Shown here: positions 1 to 8,337 of the stretch, one piece after another
Layout of the letters: the number at the start of each line of letters is the position of its first letter
How positions within the stretch are numbered: position 1 is the stretch's first letter
NCBI RefSeq assembly: GCF_021919345.1
Contig: NZ_CP089293.1
Span: 4,252,185 to 4,316,184, forward strand
DNA length: 64,000 bases
Source of the DNA: Paenarthrobacter nicotinovorans
GTDB taxonomy: Bacteria; Actinomycetota; Actinomycetes; Actinomycetales; Micrococcaceae
Reading direction: 5' to 3'
Program-made: the position numbers and the translations under genes
The notes under the pieces: generated by a model
Databases searched by the model: none
Seen by the model: only the letters and a program-made list of their open reading frames with translations
Told to the model about the DNA's origin: nothing

Positions 1-49
1 CGTCGGCTTCCGTGGCCTCCGCAATCAGGGTTTCGAAGTCCCTCATCAT
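1..49 (-). CDS. N-terminus of a possible SAM-dependent methyltransferase (cut by window edge)
   Basis: Only the first 16 codons are present, reading left off the window from tandem ATG codons at 47-49 and 44-46. The visible start is MMRDFETLIAEATEAD. A GGAG lies a few bases upstream and gives better spacing to the second ATG. The acidic, helical F-x-x-L-x-x-E-A opening resembles the start of a class I methyltransferase family common in actinobacteria, but no catalytic motif is in view, so the function is a guess. It is divergent from the ABC gene that starts at 168. Confidence 0.4.
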   Translation of the reverse strand, partial: MMRDFETLIAEATEAD

Positions 50-167
50 TTCTCCAACTCCGCCGGCAAGCCGGCACTCCCGCATTCGTCCATTTCGCCC
101 GGGTTCCGCGGGCCCCATGCCCAACGCTACCGGGAGCCGGCGCCCGTTCCGCCGGTAGGGTTGCACC

Positions 168-845
168 ATGGGGTCAGTACTGGAAGCCGAAGGCTTGCTT
201 GTGGGATATGCCGGAGCTCCAGTGTGTGGAGAGGTATCCGCTTCGGTGGCTGCCGGCGAAGTCCTCGGAATCGTGGGGGTGAACGGTGCCGGGAAGTCGA
301 CGGTAGCCAGGACCATCGCAGGTCGCCAGGCTCCCCTGGCCGGAGACGTGAGAGTCCACGGCCTCCTCATCGATCCCGACGCGGTGCCGTTCCGTCGGCA
401 GGTAGCGGCCGTTTTCGACGACGACCTGTTCTTCCCCTCGCTCACGGTCAGGGAGCACCTGCTCCTCGTTGCCCGCGGCCATTCCGTAGCCGACCCTGAA
501 GGGCGGGTGGAAGAAGAACTCGGGTTCTTCGGACTCCTTGGCAGAGCCGACGCGATCCCGGATGCCCTATCTTCCGGGCAACGACGCAGGCTCCTCCTCG
601 CAGCAGGCCTGATCCGTCCATCCTCGCTGCTGATCCTTGACGAGCCGGAACAGCGCCTCGATCCGATGATGCGGGTGGCACTCGGGGAGCGCATCGCTGA
701 ACACGCCCGGAACGGCGGTGCCGTGGTGCTGGTGACCCACGATCCGGAGCTGTTGCTCGCCACGGCCTCTTCCTGCCTGGTCATCGACCATGAAGTCCGC
801 GAGTTGGAGCCCGAGCGGGGAGCGTCGATCATTGCCGGGTCCTGA
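168..845 (+). CDS. ABC transporter ATP-binding protein
   Basis: A 225-residue nucleotide-binding subunit of an ABC transporter. Walker A is GVNGAGKST at about residues 37-45, the signature LSSGQRR at about 134-140, Walker B LLILDEP at about 154-160, and the H-loop VTHDPE near 190. The length is that of a single ATPase domain, so a membrane partner is needed. The partner is almost certainly the next gene, whose likely TTG start at 832 lies inside this gene's last codons, which indicates translational coupling. The substrate cannot be read from the sequence. Confidence 0.9.
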   Translation: MGSVLEAEGLLVGYAGAPVCGEVSASVAAGEVLGIVGVNGAGKSTVARTIAGRQAPLAGDVRVHGLLIDPDAVPFRRQVAAVFDDDLFFPSLTVREHLLLVARGHSVADPEGRVEEELGFFGLLGRADAIPDALSSGQRRRLLLAAGLIRPSSLLILDEPEQRLDPMMRVALGERIAEHARNGGAVVLVTHDPELLLATASSCLVIDHEVRELEPERGASIIAGS

Positions 846-2379
846 GTTACTGACAGTTGATGGTTCGACGGCGGACCGTCACCTCGCCGCGGAGATCGTC
901 CGGTTAACCCGCAGCACCACCCGGCGTTACAAGCGCAGCCGGATTTCGTTGAGTGAACGCTTCGTCGACGCGTACAGCTGGGGACTTGGCATTGCCGTTT
1001 CGCTGACCATCGCGGCCTCGTTCGTACTGGCCCTCCGCAACGAGATCGCCGACCGCAGTTCCGCGGGCAGCAGCATCATCGGGGAACAGTGGCTTGTCCT
1101 CCCCGAGTCCGTGCTGTGGACGACCGTGACGTACGCCTTCCTGCTGATCGTGGCCAACCTCGCCCGGAAGCTCGGTCCTGTCACGGTGGGTGGACCTGAG
1201 AGCACCTGGTGGCTGTCCCTCCCCATCGACCGCCGCCCCATGGTCCTGCCCCCATTCCTGCGCAAAGTGGTTCTCACTTCGGCCGGCCTGGCCATTGTTT
1301 TCCTGCCGTTCAGCATGGTCACCGCTGTTGACCGCACGCCCATTGGGCATCTTCTTGCATCAGTCACCTTTGCTGCGGCCGGGGTCATCGCCGTGGCGTT
1401 AGCGGCCTTCCAGCAGCTCGGCATGGTCCGACCCCGGCTTGGCCGCGCGATGACCATGGTCGTGCTCCTTGCCTGCGCGGTCCTTCCTGCGCTCCCTGAA
1501 ACTCCCTGGCCGGCAGCGCTGGCCGGAGCCACCGCCGTCGTACTTCTGGTCCTTGCGGGTCCGCGCACGGGTGAGGTGCGCAGCGAGGAGCTGATCCGCG
1601 GCGGGGCGGTGGCCGGGCATGCCGGAGCTTCCCTGTTCATGATGGATTCCAACGAGGTACTGCGTGCGCTGGGCGCCGGTCGGAAAACGGTCGACGGCGG
1701 CAGGGCGGCGGGCTTCTTCTCCCGCCCGGCCGGAGGTCCGCTTCGGGCGCTGATCCGGGCGGATGTTGTGGCTTTCCTCAGGCTGAATCCGCCCCTGCTA
1801 CCTTCATTGCTGTGGCTGGTGGCCTGCGTCGCCATGCTGTTGGTCGAAGGCGGCCTGCCCGAATTCGCGCAGTTGGGCATCATCGTCATCGCCGGCTGCG
1901 CTACGGCTTCCGGCATGGGCGGCGTGGCCCGCAAGGCGGCACTGGTGCCCGAACTCGATGCGTTGCTCCCCCTCCACCCGGCGCTGGTCCGCAGCAGCCG
2001 TGCCCTCATGCCGTGCCTGGCCATGGCCGTGTGGATGGCCGCCCTCAGTGGACTCCTGGTTCTTTTGGGCGCTTCCGATCCTGCCCTGATTGCGGTAGGT
2101 GCCCTGGCAGGAATCGGGATGGGAGCGGGATCGCTCCGTTCCGCCACCAAGGCCGCGCCGGACTGTTCGGCTCCCCCGGTGGACACGCCCTTCGGCCCCG
2201 TTCCACGCGCCCAGCTGGGTTCCCTGATGCGCGGACTCGACGTGACCATCCTGGCCATGGTTCCGCTGCTGGTAGGGCTCTATCTTGGCTACACTCCGTG
2301 GGCCGTGGGGATGGTCCAGGCCCTGTTCAGTGCGGGCATCGTCATGCTCTCGGTACTCTCCAAGCCCAGGAAGGCGTGA
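832..2379 (+). CDS. DUF6297-type multispanning membrane protein (ABC permease partner)
   Basis: A polytopic membrane protein of about 515 residues. Its hydrophobic segments fall in two groups separated by a charged loop around residues 240-300 (numbered from TTG). It has the look of the DUF6297 family found next to stand-alone ABC ATPases in actinobacteria, so it is read as the permease half. An in-frame ATG exists at 790, but a GGGGAG at 817-822 sits about nine bases before TTG 832, and that start gives the usual short overlap with the ATPase gene. It ends 19 bp before the convergent phzF-like gene. Substrate unknown. Confidence 0.75.
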   Translation: MPGPELLTVDGSTADRHLAAEIVRLTRSTTRRYKRSRISLSERFVDAYSWGLGIAVSLTIAASFVLALRNEIADRSSAGSSIIGEQWLVLPESVLWTTVTYAFLLIVANLARKLGPVTVGGPESTWWLSLPIDRRPMVLPPFLRKVVLTSAGLAIVFLPFSMVTAVDRTPIGHLLASVTFAAAGVIAVALAAFQQLGMVRPRLGRAMTMVVLLACAVLPALPETPWPAALAGATAVVLLVLAGPRTGEVRSEELIRGGAVAGHAGASLFMMDSNEVLRALGAGRKTVDGGRAAGFFSRPAGGPLRALIRADVVAFLRLNPPLLPSLLWLVACVAMLLVEGGLPEFAQLGIIVIAGCATASGMGGVARKAALVPELDALLPLHPALVRSSRALMPCLAMAVWMAALSGLLVLLGASDPALIAVGALAGIGMGAGSLRSATKAAPDCSAPPVDTPFGPVPRAQLGSLMRGLDVTILAMVPLLVGLYLGYTPWAVGMVQALFSAGIVMLSVLSKPRKA

Positions 2380-2398
2380 CGACAGGGAAACCGTGACG

Positions 2399-3250
2399 TC
2401 AGAGCAGCACACTGCCTTCGATGCAGGTGGTCGATTCCCCACCGATCCAGATCACGTCATCCTCGGCAGAGACATGGATGCGTCCGGCCCTGCCAAGGAC
2501 CGTTCCTTGGGCCGCGACATACTCCGCTGGTGCACGCCCGGTACCGATCAGCCACTGGGCCGCTCCCGCGTTGAAGCTGCCCGTTACGGGGTCTTCCACC
2601 ATGGCGTCACCCGGAACGAACGTGCGGACTTCGAAATCGGCAGCTGCACCTGGCTCATGCGGGCCGATCACGCCAACCTTGAGGTCGCCCATCTCGGCAA
2701 AATCAGGTTCAAGGGCCAGCACCTGTTCGGCTGATTCAAGGAGCACGCCGATCCATTCCGGGCCGTTGACCAGCCACGACACATCCAGAAGCGAAGCCTC
2801 GGGAAGGCTCAGCCCTGCAGCCAGTTGGGCGCGTTCAGTCTCGCTTACCGGACCGAAACGCGTCAGCGGCGGAGCGGCGAAAGCCAGCCGTCCGGCGTCG
2901 TGCTTCACCCGGACCAGGCCGGCGCCGCATTCCTGAACCACAACGCCATCCGCCTTTGGCACTCCCCCGGACTGCAGCCAGGTGTGCGCGGACCCCAAGG
3001 TGGGATGCCCCGCGAACGGGAACTCCTCGCTGCTGGTAAAAATCCGCACCCTGTAGTCCGCTGCGGGATCCGTCGGCGGAAGGAGGAACGTGGTCTCGGA
3101 GAGATTGGTCCAGTTGGCGAAATGCTGCATTGCCTCCGTGCTGAGGCCCTCGGCGTCCACCACGACGGCGAGGGGGTTTCCCCGGTACGGCTGGTCGGAG
3201 AAGACGTCCACTTGATGGAACGGACGGGTGCGCAAAGCTTCTGAAGTCAC
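2399..3250 (-). CDS. PhzF family isomerase-like protein
   Basis: A 283-residue member of the PhzF/diaminopimelate-epimerase-like fold. Family features are the N-terminal F-x-Q-V-D-V-F, the GNPLAVV turn, the catalytic-Glu motif NLSETTFL (Glu at about residue 52), and the C-terminal DPVTGSFNAG glycine loop. PhzF proper isomerises DHHA in phenazine synthesis. No phenazine genes are nearby, so this is one of the many orphan homologues of unknown substrate. It is convergent with the ABC permease gene and divergent from the DUF1801 gene. Confidence 0.88.
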   Translation of the reverse strand: MTSEALRTRPFHQVDVFSDQPYRGNPLAVVVDAEGLSTEAMQHFANWTNLSETTFLLPPTDPAADYRVRIFTSSEEFPFAGHPTLGSAHTWLQSGGVPKADGVVVQECGAGLVRVKHDAGRLAFAAPPLTRFGPVSETERAQLAAGLSLPEASLLDVSWLVNGPEWIGVLLESAEQVLALEPDFAEMGDLKVGVIGPHEPGAAADFEVRTFVPGDAMVEDPVTGSFNAGAAQWLIGTGRAPAEYVAAQGTVLGRAGRIHVSAEDDVIWIGGESTTCIEGSVLL

Positions 3251-3309
3251 CCAGGAAGGCTATCACCGGGGTGCTGGCGGCCATGACCTGCGTCTGCAAA
3301 ACTACGATC

Positions 3310-3732
3310 ATGGCAGAGAACAAGACCCAGCCCACGGACGTGTCGGTCGAGGAATTCCTGGCGGCCGTCGAGCACCCTACCCGGCGTGCGGACGGCGTTG
3401 AGCTGCTGGAGATGATGCGCGAAGCCACCGGCCATGAAGCTGTCATGTGGGGTCCCACGATTGTCGGGTTCGGCAGCTACCACTACAAGTACCAGACCGG
3501 CCGCGAAGGCGACGCCCCCGCCGTCGGGTTCTCGCCGCGAAAAGCGAACCTGGTGTTGTACGGCGTCACAGAAGGGCCCGACGCCGACAGGCTCCTCCCT
3601 GAGCTCGGCAAGCACAAGACGAGCACGGCCTGCCTGTACCTCAACAAGCTGGACGACGTGGATCGGGATGTGCTGGCAGAGATGATCCGCGCCGGCTACC
3701 AGCACGTGATGACGGAGCACCACACGCCTTAG
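3310..3732 (+). CDS. DUF1801 domain-containing protein
   Basis: A 140-residue soluble protein starting MAENKTQPTDVSV. The central part, with MWGPTIVGFGSYHYKY and later KANLVLYGV and CLYLNKLDDVD, matches the DUF1801 family (YdhG-like fold, no established activity). An upstream in-frame ATG at 3271 would add thirteen unconvincing residues, so the start at 3310 is preferred. The insertion sequence begins 7 bp after the stop codon. Confidence 0.85.
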   Translation: MAENKTQPTDVSVEEFLAAVEHPTRRADGVELLEMMREATGHEAVMWGPTIVGFGSYHYKYQTGREGDAPAVGFSPRKANLVLYGVTEGPDADRLLPELGKHKTSTACLYLNKLDDVDRDVLAEMIRAGYQHVMTEHHTP

Positions 3733-3739
3733 CCGCTCC

Positions 3740-5089
3740 CCGAGGTGGCAGTTAATGACAGTTCCAGGCAGGCGGTTTCAGCTTGCTAGTGCAACACCAT
3801 CGATTATTTTGGTCAGTCTTTCAGTTGGGGTGTCCCATTGGAGTGTTTGACGCGGTCGGATGTTGAGCAGGTGCTGGGTGTGGGCGAGTTCTTCGTCGCT
3901 GACCTGGTTGAAGTTCGTGCCTTTGGGGTGGATATCGCGGACCAGTCCGTTGGTGTTCTCGTTCGTGCCGCGTTGCCAGGGTGAGTGCGGGTCACAGAAG
4001 AACAGCTGGCAGCCGGTCGCTACTGTGAACTTGGCGTGTTGAGCCATTTCCGTGCCTTGGTCCCAGGTGATCGTTTTAAGGATCGCCTGGGGCAGGGTGT
4101 GGATCATTTTCTGCATGACCTCGATGACCGTCGCGCTGTCCCTGGCTCCCGGCAGCCGGCCCAGCAAAGTGAACCGTGAGGAGCGCTCGACCAAGGTGAC
4201 GATCCCGGAGTTACCGGGACCCACGACCAAATCACCTTCCCAATGGCCGGGCACGGCCCGGTCCTGGACTTCGGCGGGCCGGTCGCTCAGCCGGGCCCCT
4301 TCAAGCCAGGGCCTTACGTTCCTGGCAGGCAGCTTTGATTGGGGCTTACGACCGGTCCGGCCCGAACGTAGGGCCTTCTCCACGGCAAGTTCATGCCGCA
4401 AGGCACCCCGGCCCTGCACGTAAAGGGCTTGGTAAATTGACTCGTGGGACACGTGCATCTCCGGCTGCTCGGGGAACGTCTTCTTCAGGTCCGCAGCGCT
4501 CTGTTGAGGTGAGAAACGCTGGTTCAAGCGTGCCACGACCTCCTTCCACACCGCCGTTCCCGCAGAGAGCTTCACGGGCCGGTTCCGTCTACGGCGGACC
4601 AGTGCCCGGTGTTGGGCAACCCCGGCGTCGTAATAGCGCCGGGCCCAATGCTCGATACTGTGTCGGCGGATCTCCCGGGACACCGTTGATGGATGCACGC
4701 CCAACTCCTTGGCGATCTGTCGCATGGAACGCGGCTCCGGCAAGCCCAGACAGGCCTTGATATAAGCCCGGTCCTCCAAAGTCAGCCGCCGGTACCTTCG
4801 CTCCTTATCCCGCGAAAGCCCCTCCGAAGCCATCGGAAGACGCACGCCACCACCAGGGCCGGAGATAAGTTCCATGCCCGCTAGTTTCGCCCAATGCGAC
4901 ACCGCTTGCCGGGACACCCCAGCCGCGGCAGCACTTCGTCCCGTGTCCTCACCCGCCAGCAAGTGCTCATACGCACACGCACGAACCGACCACGGCAACT
5001 TCTTGACCATGACACCCCTCCAACTCCAGGGGTGTTGCACTAGCCACCTGAAGACGCCGCATCAACATTGGCATTAAGTGTCACTTCGG
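3740..5089. mobile_element. IS30-family insertion sequence, intact
   Basis: An element of about 1350 bp containing one IS30-type transposase on the minus strand. The inner 14 bp of each end are identical inverted copies (GCTAGTGCAACACC at 3785-3798, its complement at 5031-5044). Ungapped alignment extends the inverted repeats outward to 3740 and 5089, with roughly 42 of 59 positions matching, including a conserved tip around CTTAATG/GTTAATG. No target duplication is evident at these limits, so the exact boundary is uncertain by a few bases. It sits in the convergent gap between the DUF1801 gene and the terminator of the rpsF operon, and disrupts no gene. Confidence 0.88.
3778..5010 (-). CDS. 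IS30-family transposase
   Basis: A 410-residue DDE transposase from the ATG at 5010, which has a GGAGG six bases upstream. The longer ORF to 5040 would begin inside the terminal repeat. N-terminal helix-turn-helix regions (GVSRQAVSHW and later ELGVHPSTVSREIRRH) bind the ends. The catalytic core shows Asp in WEGDLVV, Asp in ITWDQGTEM and Glu in GTNENTNGLVRD, as in IS30 enzymes. No frameshift or internal stop is seen, so it could be active. Confidence 0.93.
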   Translation of the reverse strand: MVKKLPWSVRACAYEHLLAGEDTGRSAAAAGVSRQAVSHWAKLAGMELISGPGGGVRLPMASEGLSRDKERRYRRLTLEDRAYIKACLGLPEPRSMRQIAKELGVHPSTVSREIRRHSIEHWARRYYDAGVAQHRALVRRRRNRPVKLSAGTAVWKEVVARLNQRFSPQQSAADLKKTFPEQPEMHVSHESIYQALYVQGRGALRHELAVEKALRSGRTGRKPQSKLPARNVRPWLEGARLSDRPAEVQDRAVPGHWEGDLVVGPGNSGIVTLVERSSRFTLLGRLPGARDSATVIEVMQKMIHTLPQAILKTITWDQGTEMAQHAKFTVATGCQLFFCDPHSPWQRGTNENTNGLVRDIHPKGTNFNQVSDEELAHTQHLLNIRPRQTLQWDTPTERLTKIIDGVALAS

Positions 5090-5095
5090 TGCACA

Positions 5096-5131
5096 GAAAA
5101 ACCCCCGCCACCGGAATCCGGTAGCGGGGGC
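5096..5131 (-). terminator. Rho-independent terminator of the rpsF-ssb-rpsR-rplI operon
   Basis: Read on the minus strand, a perfect GC-rich stem (CCCCCGC...GCGGGGG with CCGGATTCCGG inside) is followed by TTTTT. It lies about 20 bp after the rplI stop and just inside the right boundary of the insertion sequence. Confidence 0.85.
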
Positions 5132-5149
5132 CTTCCTTGCAGTCAGAGA

Positions 5150-5602
5150 CTACTTGCTTGCAACGACCTCGAGGTCGATGACAGCGGAAACGTCCTCGTG
5201 CAGGCGAACGTTGGCCTGGTACGAACCGACAGACTTGATGTGGTTCGGCAGTTCAACGTTGCGCTTGTCGATGGCGCCGAGGCCGGCAGCCTCAACAGCA
5301 GCAGCGACGTCGGCCGGCTTGACGGTACCGAAGAGACGACCGGACTCGCCGGCCTTCACCTCGAGCTTGACCTTCTTGGAGGACAGAGCCTGGGCCTGTG
5401 CCTGTGCAGCTTCAACGGAAGCGTGGGCACGAGCAGCGCGGGCAGCCTTGATGGACTCAACCTGCTTCTCGCCACCCTTCGACCAGGTCAGGGCGAAACC
5501 GCGGGGCAGCAGGAAGTTACGTGCGTAACCGTCCTTGACCTCGACAACGTCGCCAGCAGCACCGAGACCGGTTACTTCGTGGGTCAGAATGAGCTTTGCC
5601 AT
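5150..5602 (-). CDS. rplI: 50S ribosomal protein L9
   Basis: A 150-residue L9. The N-terminal RNA-binding domain carries the family signature around [18 protein letters not shown] (residues about 20-37). A long lysine/alanine helix (about 40-75) links it to the C-terminal domain with [16 protein letters not shown]. It is the last gene of the rpsF-ssb-rpsR-rplI operon, 18 bp after rpsR, and is closed by a strong terminator. Confidence 0.98.
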   Translation of the reverse strand: MAKLILTHEVTGLGAAGDVVEVKDGYARNFLLPRGFALTWSKGGEKQVESIKAARAARAHASVEAAQAQAQALSSKKVKLEVKAGESGRLFGTVKPADVAAAVEAAGLGAIDKRNVELPNHIKSVGSYQANVRLHEDVSAVIDLEVVASK

Positions 5603-5620
5603 GTTAGTTAATCCCTTCCC

Positions 5621-5860
5621 TTAGCCGCGGCCAGCGCCGGAGTAAGGCAGCAGAGCAACTTCGCGGGCGTTCTTGATTGCCTGGGCGATCTTGCGCTGTT
5701 CCTGAACGGTAACGCCAGTAACGCGACGAGCGCGGATCTTTCCGCGGTCGGAGATGAACTTGCGCAGCAGTGCTACGTCCTTGTAGTCGATGACAGTGAT
5801 GTCAGCGGCCTTCAAGGGGTTGGACTTTGGTTTGGGCTTACGGAGTTCAGCCTTAGCCAT
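5621..5860 (-). CDS. rpsR: 30S ribosomal protein S18
   Basis: A 79-residue S18 with the family core [26 protein letters not shown] followed by the C-terminal [19 protein letters not shown]. It pairs with S6 on the small-subunit platform, which fits the shared operon with rpsF. It lies 128 bp after ssb and 18 bp before rplI. There is no CxxC zinc motif, so it is the zinc-independent form. Confidence 0.97.
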   Translation of the reverse strand: MAKAELRKPKPKSNPLKAADITVIDYKDVALLRKFISDRGKIRARRVTGVTVQEQRKIAQAIKNAREVALLPYSGAGRG

Positions 5861-5988
5861 CGTGGAGCTCCTTTTCTATGGAGCCCGTGGATATTGATCC
5901 ACGGGATGGTGGTGTTCGACGGCGGTGATCGCCAAGGTGCCTTGCGGCAGTCCCGGCGGGTGTCCGGCGTCGGACTTTTATTTGGTGT

Positions 5989-6561
5989 TTAGAAGGGAGG
6001 TTCGGAATCCGGGCCGTTGCCCCAGCCGCCAGCGTTGCTGACACCGGGCGTAGCCCAGGGGTCATCCTGCTGTTGTGCGGGCTGGTTGCCGCCCCAGCTT
6101 CCACCGGAGTTGCCGCCGCCCTGGTTTCCACCAGGAGCGCCACCTCCAAAGCCACCGGAGTTACCGCCGCCGAAGCCACCCTGTCCACCGCCGGAGCGCT
6201 GGGTACGGTTGACCTTGGCATTTGCGTAACGCAGGCTGGGGCCGATTTCGTCGACCTCAAGCTCGATAACGGTGCGCTTTTCGCCTTCTTTTGTTTCGTA
6301 GGAACGGCTCTTCAAGCGGCCGGAAACGATCACGCGCATGCCCTTGGTGAGGGACTCGGCTACGTTCTCGGCTGCTTCGCGCCATACCGATGCACGGAGG
6401 AACAGGGTTTCCCCGTCCTTCCATTCATTGGACTGGCGGTCAAAGGTCCGGGGAGTAGAAGCGATGGTGAAGTTCGCTACTGCTGAGCCAGACGGGGTGA
6501 ACCGCAGCTCCGGGTCATTGGTGAGATTACCAATGACCGTAATAGTGGTTTCGCCTGCCAT
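5989..6561 (-). CDS. ssb: Single-stranded DNA-binding protein
   Basis: A 190-residue SSB. The OB fold occupies residues 1 to about 115 ([43 protein letters not shown]). It is followed by a Gly/Asn/Gln-rich flexible linker with GGGxGGxGGG-type runs and the conserved acidic tip DSEPPF that recruits replication and repair partners. It lies 50 bp downstream of rpsF in the classical rpsF-ssb-rpsR order. Confidence 0.97.
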   Translation of the reverse strand: MAGETTITVIGNLTNDPELRFTPSGSAVANFTIASTPRTFDRQSNEWKDGETLFLRASVWREAAENVAESLTKGMRVIVSGRLKSRSYETKEGEKRTVIELEVDEIGPSLRYANAKVNRTQRSGGGQGGFGGGNSGGFGGGAPGGNQGGGNSGGSWGGNQPAQQQDDPWATPGVSNAGGWGNGPDSEPPF

Positions 6562-6611
6562 CTACTGCCTCCTTGTTCGTTCCTGCGGTGTAAAGATTTT
6601 GAAGGGGCTGA

Positions 6612-6917
6612 TTACTCAGCAACGACCTTCTGGTCTTCGGGGCGGATGATCTTGGTGCGCATGATCGTCTCGTTGAGAGACAGCTGGCGATCAAGTTCCT
6701 TGGCGGTAGCCGGTGCAGCGGTGAAGTTCACCACGGCGTAGATACCTTCGGACTTCTTCTTGATGTCGTATGCCAGACGGCGACGGCCCCAGATGTCAAC
6801 CTTTTCGATGGTTCCACCATCGGTGGTGATGACATTAAGGAACTTCTGAAGCGACGACTCTACGGTACGCTCTTCGACCTCGGGGTCGATGATTACCATC
6901 AATTCGTAAGGACGCAT
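6612..6917 (-). CDS. rpsF: 30S ribosomal protein S6
   Basis: A 101-residue S6, beginning [20 protein letters not shown]. The ATG at 6917 is chosen over an in-frame GTG four codons upstream because that GTG overlaps the AAGGAGG ribosome-binding site itself. The [16 protein letters not shown] segment is the conserved RNA/S18-binding strand. It is the first gene of the rpsF-ssb-rpsR-rplI operon; the promoter must lie between here and the tRNA terminator near 7157. Confidence 0.96.
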   Translation of the reverse strand: MRPYELMVIIDPEVEERTVESSLQKFLNVITTDGGTIEKVDIWGRRRLAYDIKKKSEGIYAVVNFTAAPATAKELDRQLSLNETIMRTKIIRPEDQKVVAE

Positions 6918-7156
6918 ATGTGAACCCACCTCCTTTGGGCTAAGCGGTTACGGTATTTCCGTAACAGGAGGTTCATTTGCGATGCTGTGCACCGCTCCCC
7001 CGCCGAAGATTCGGAAGGAGGGCGTAACACAGACTTCAATATCTTAGTGCATCTCCTGCACTCAAAGCTATTCGGGCGGATCCCGGCCCGGAACGGGGCA
7101 CTTGGCGTATGTGGATAAATCCGCCTGGGTCGGCGTCATGCCGCATGGCCCAACGA

Positions 7157-7193
7157 CAAAACCCCTGGAAGATCGTGGATCTTCCAGGGGTTT
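7157..7193 (-). terminator. Terminator downstream of tRNA-Leu
   Basis: A perfect 13-bp stem (CCCCTGGAAGATC and its complement, three-base loop) is followed on the minus strand by TTTTG. It begins a few bases after the 3' end of the tRNA gene, so it ends that transcript. Confidence 0.85.
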
Positions 7194-7198
7194 CTCTG

Positions 7199-7281
7199 TG
7201 CGCGGAGGGGGACTTGAACCCCCACCCCCTTTCGAGGACTAGCACCTCAAGCTAGCGCGTCTGCCATTCCGCCACCCGCGC
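7199..7281 (-). tRNA. tRNA-Leu (anticodon GAG)
   Basis: An 83-nt class II tRNA on the minus strand. The acceptor stem is GCGCGGG/CTCCGCGC with discriminator A. The anticodon stem CTAGC/GCTAG encloses the loop TTGAGGT (anticodon GAG, reading CUC/CUU). It has a long variable arm as expected for leucine, and a T-arm GGGGGTTCAAGTCCCCC. The CCA end is not encoded. It is single-copy here and followed by its own terminator. Confidence 0.95.
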
Positions 7282-7400
7282 AAGGTGATCAGGAGAAAGC
7301 AACTTTCGTTTTTCTCCTTGACAGCGACAAAGACAGTAACACGAACATGTCCGATTCGTGGATTCCTGGCACCTTGAGGACGTCCCGTTAGAGTGGCGCC

Positions 7401-7556
7401 ATGGATGCCACACCGTTGAACAACCTGGTCCTGACCGTTGTTTTTGCCGCGATAGCCCTCTACGCCCTGTACTTCGTGGTCCGCGCTGGAGTGAGGGACG
7501 GCATCCTCCAGGCGAAGAAGATCTCCCAGGACTCCACCTCACGGGAACAACCGTGA
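7401..7556 (+). CDS. Small single-pass membrane protein (51 aa)
   Basis: A 51-residue ORF, starting MDATPLNNLVLTVVFAAIAL. It has one hydrophobic segment at about residues 8-28, followed by a charged cytoplasmic-looking tail (VRAGVRDGILQAKK). Its TGA overlaps the GTG start of the DUF1345 gene (GTGA), which is good evidence that it is translated and coupled. It resembles the many short 6TM-less membrane proteins of actinobacteria annotated only as hypothetical; function unknown. Confidence 0.72.
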   Translation: MDATPLNNLVLTVVFAAIALYALYFVVRAGVRDGILQAKKISQDSTSREQP

Positions 7557-8230
7557 CCAGCGGCGGGCAAGCGAAAAGCGTCAGGGTCCGACGCAGCAGA
7601 TTGCGCTTCGTCGCCATGATGGTTGCCGGCGCGTCGACGTTCCTCGCAACGGGGCTGGCAGGGAGCTGGGTGGACGCGCCCGCCGTGGGCTGGGCGACGG
7701 CAGCACTGGTCTATGTAGCGTGGGTCTGGCTGGTGATCGCGCGGATGGACCCCGACCAAACGGAGCAGCATGCCACGTCCGAGGACCCTTCCCGCGGAGT
7801 CACCGATCTCCTGATTCTCATCGCGAACCTTGCCAGTATTGCCGCGGCCGTGGCGGTGATCGTCAACTCCCACACGGAAGGCACCGGATCACGCCTGTCT
7901 TCGGGGGCTCTGGCACTTGCCTGCGTCGCGCTGTCCTGGATGCTGGTGCAGACCCTCTTCACGCTTCGCTACGCGGAGCTCTATTACAGCCCTGCAGAAG
8001 ATGCCGGAGGTGAGGTGGGCGGAATCAGCTTCAACCAGGAACGGCCACCCCAGTACACGGACTTTGCTTACCTGGCCACGAGCCTGGGCATGACCTACCA
8101 GGTGTCCGACACCAACCTCGGCAACCACCGGATCCGGGCGGAAGCCTTGAAACACAGCCTGCTCTCCTACCTGTTTGGCACGGTGATCCTTGCCGTCACC
8201 ATCAACCTGGTGATCGGCCTGGCCCAGTAG
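7553..8230 (+). CDS. DUF1345 domain-containing membrane protein
   Basis: A 225-residue integral membrane protein with about five hydrophobic segments. The GTG at 7553 is chosen because it overlaps the stop of the upstream 51-residue gene and skips a spurious N-terminal extension reaching back to 7358. The C-terminal part (DFAYLATSLGMTYQVSDTNL then LSYLFGTVILAVTINLV) is the diagnostic DUF1345 region. No activity is known for the family. Confidence 0.88.
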   Translation: MTSGGQAKSVRVRRSRLRFVAMMVAGASTFLATGLAGSWVDAPAVGWATAALVYVAWVWLVIARMDPDQTEQHATSEDPSRGVTDLLILIANLASIAAAVAVIVNSHTEGTGSRLSSGALALACVALSWMLVQTLFTLRYAELYYSPAEDAGGEVGGISFNQERPPQYTDFAYLATSLGMTYQVSDTNLGNHRIRAEALKHSLLSYLFGTVILAVTINLVIGLAQ

Positions 8231-8276
8231 CCCACGCAGCCGCGTAGCCCAAGCAGCCGCTCATCATGCCGGGCCA

Positions 8277-8324
8277 AAACGAAACGGGGCAGCCGCCGTC
8301 GAACACCGACGGCAACTGCCCCGC
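8277..8324 (-). terminator. Terminator after the GabP-like permease gene
   Basis: A long stem (CGGGGCAGTTGCCGTCG pairing with CGACGGCGGCTGCCCCG, short loop) is followed on the minus strand by TTTCGTTTT. It lies about 15 bp past the permease stop codon and also separates it from the convergent DUF1345 gene. Confidence 0.85.
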
Positions 8325-8337
8325 ATCAGAAAGAAAC

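Noticed and set aside
927..2258. 443-residue minus-strand ORF opposite the DUF6297 gene
   Set aside because: High-GC shadow frame, rich in Arg/Ser/Pro and without family similarity; the plus-strand membrane protein is coupled to the ABC ATPase.
3777..3798. Taking the IS30 element limits as only the inner 22-bp inverted repeats
   Set aside because: Matching of the two flanks continues ungapped to 3740 and 5089, so the longer ends are preferred, though not proven.
5078..5611. Long plus-strand ORF opposite rplI
   Set aside because: Antisense shadow of the L9 gene; L9 has clear family features and a ribosome-binding site.
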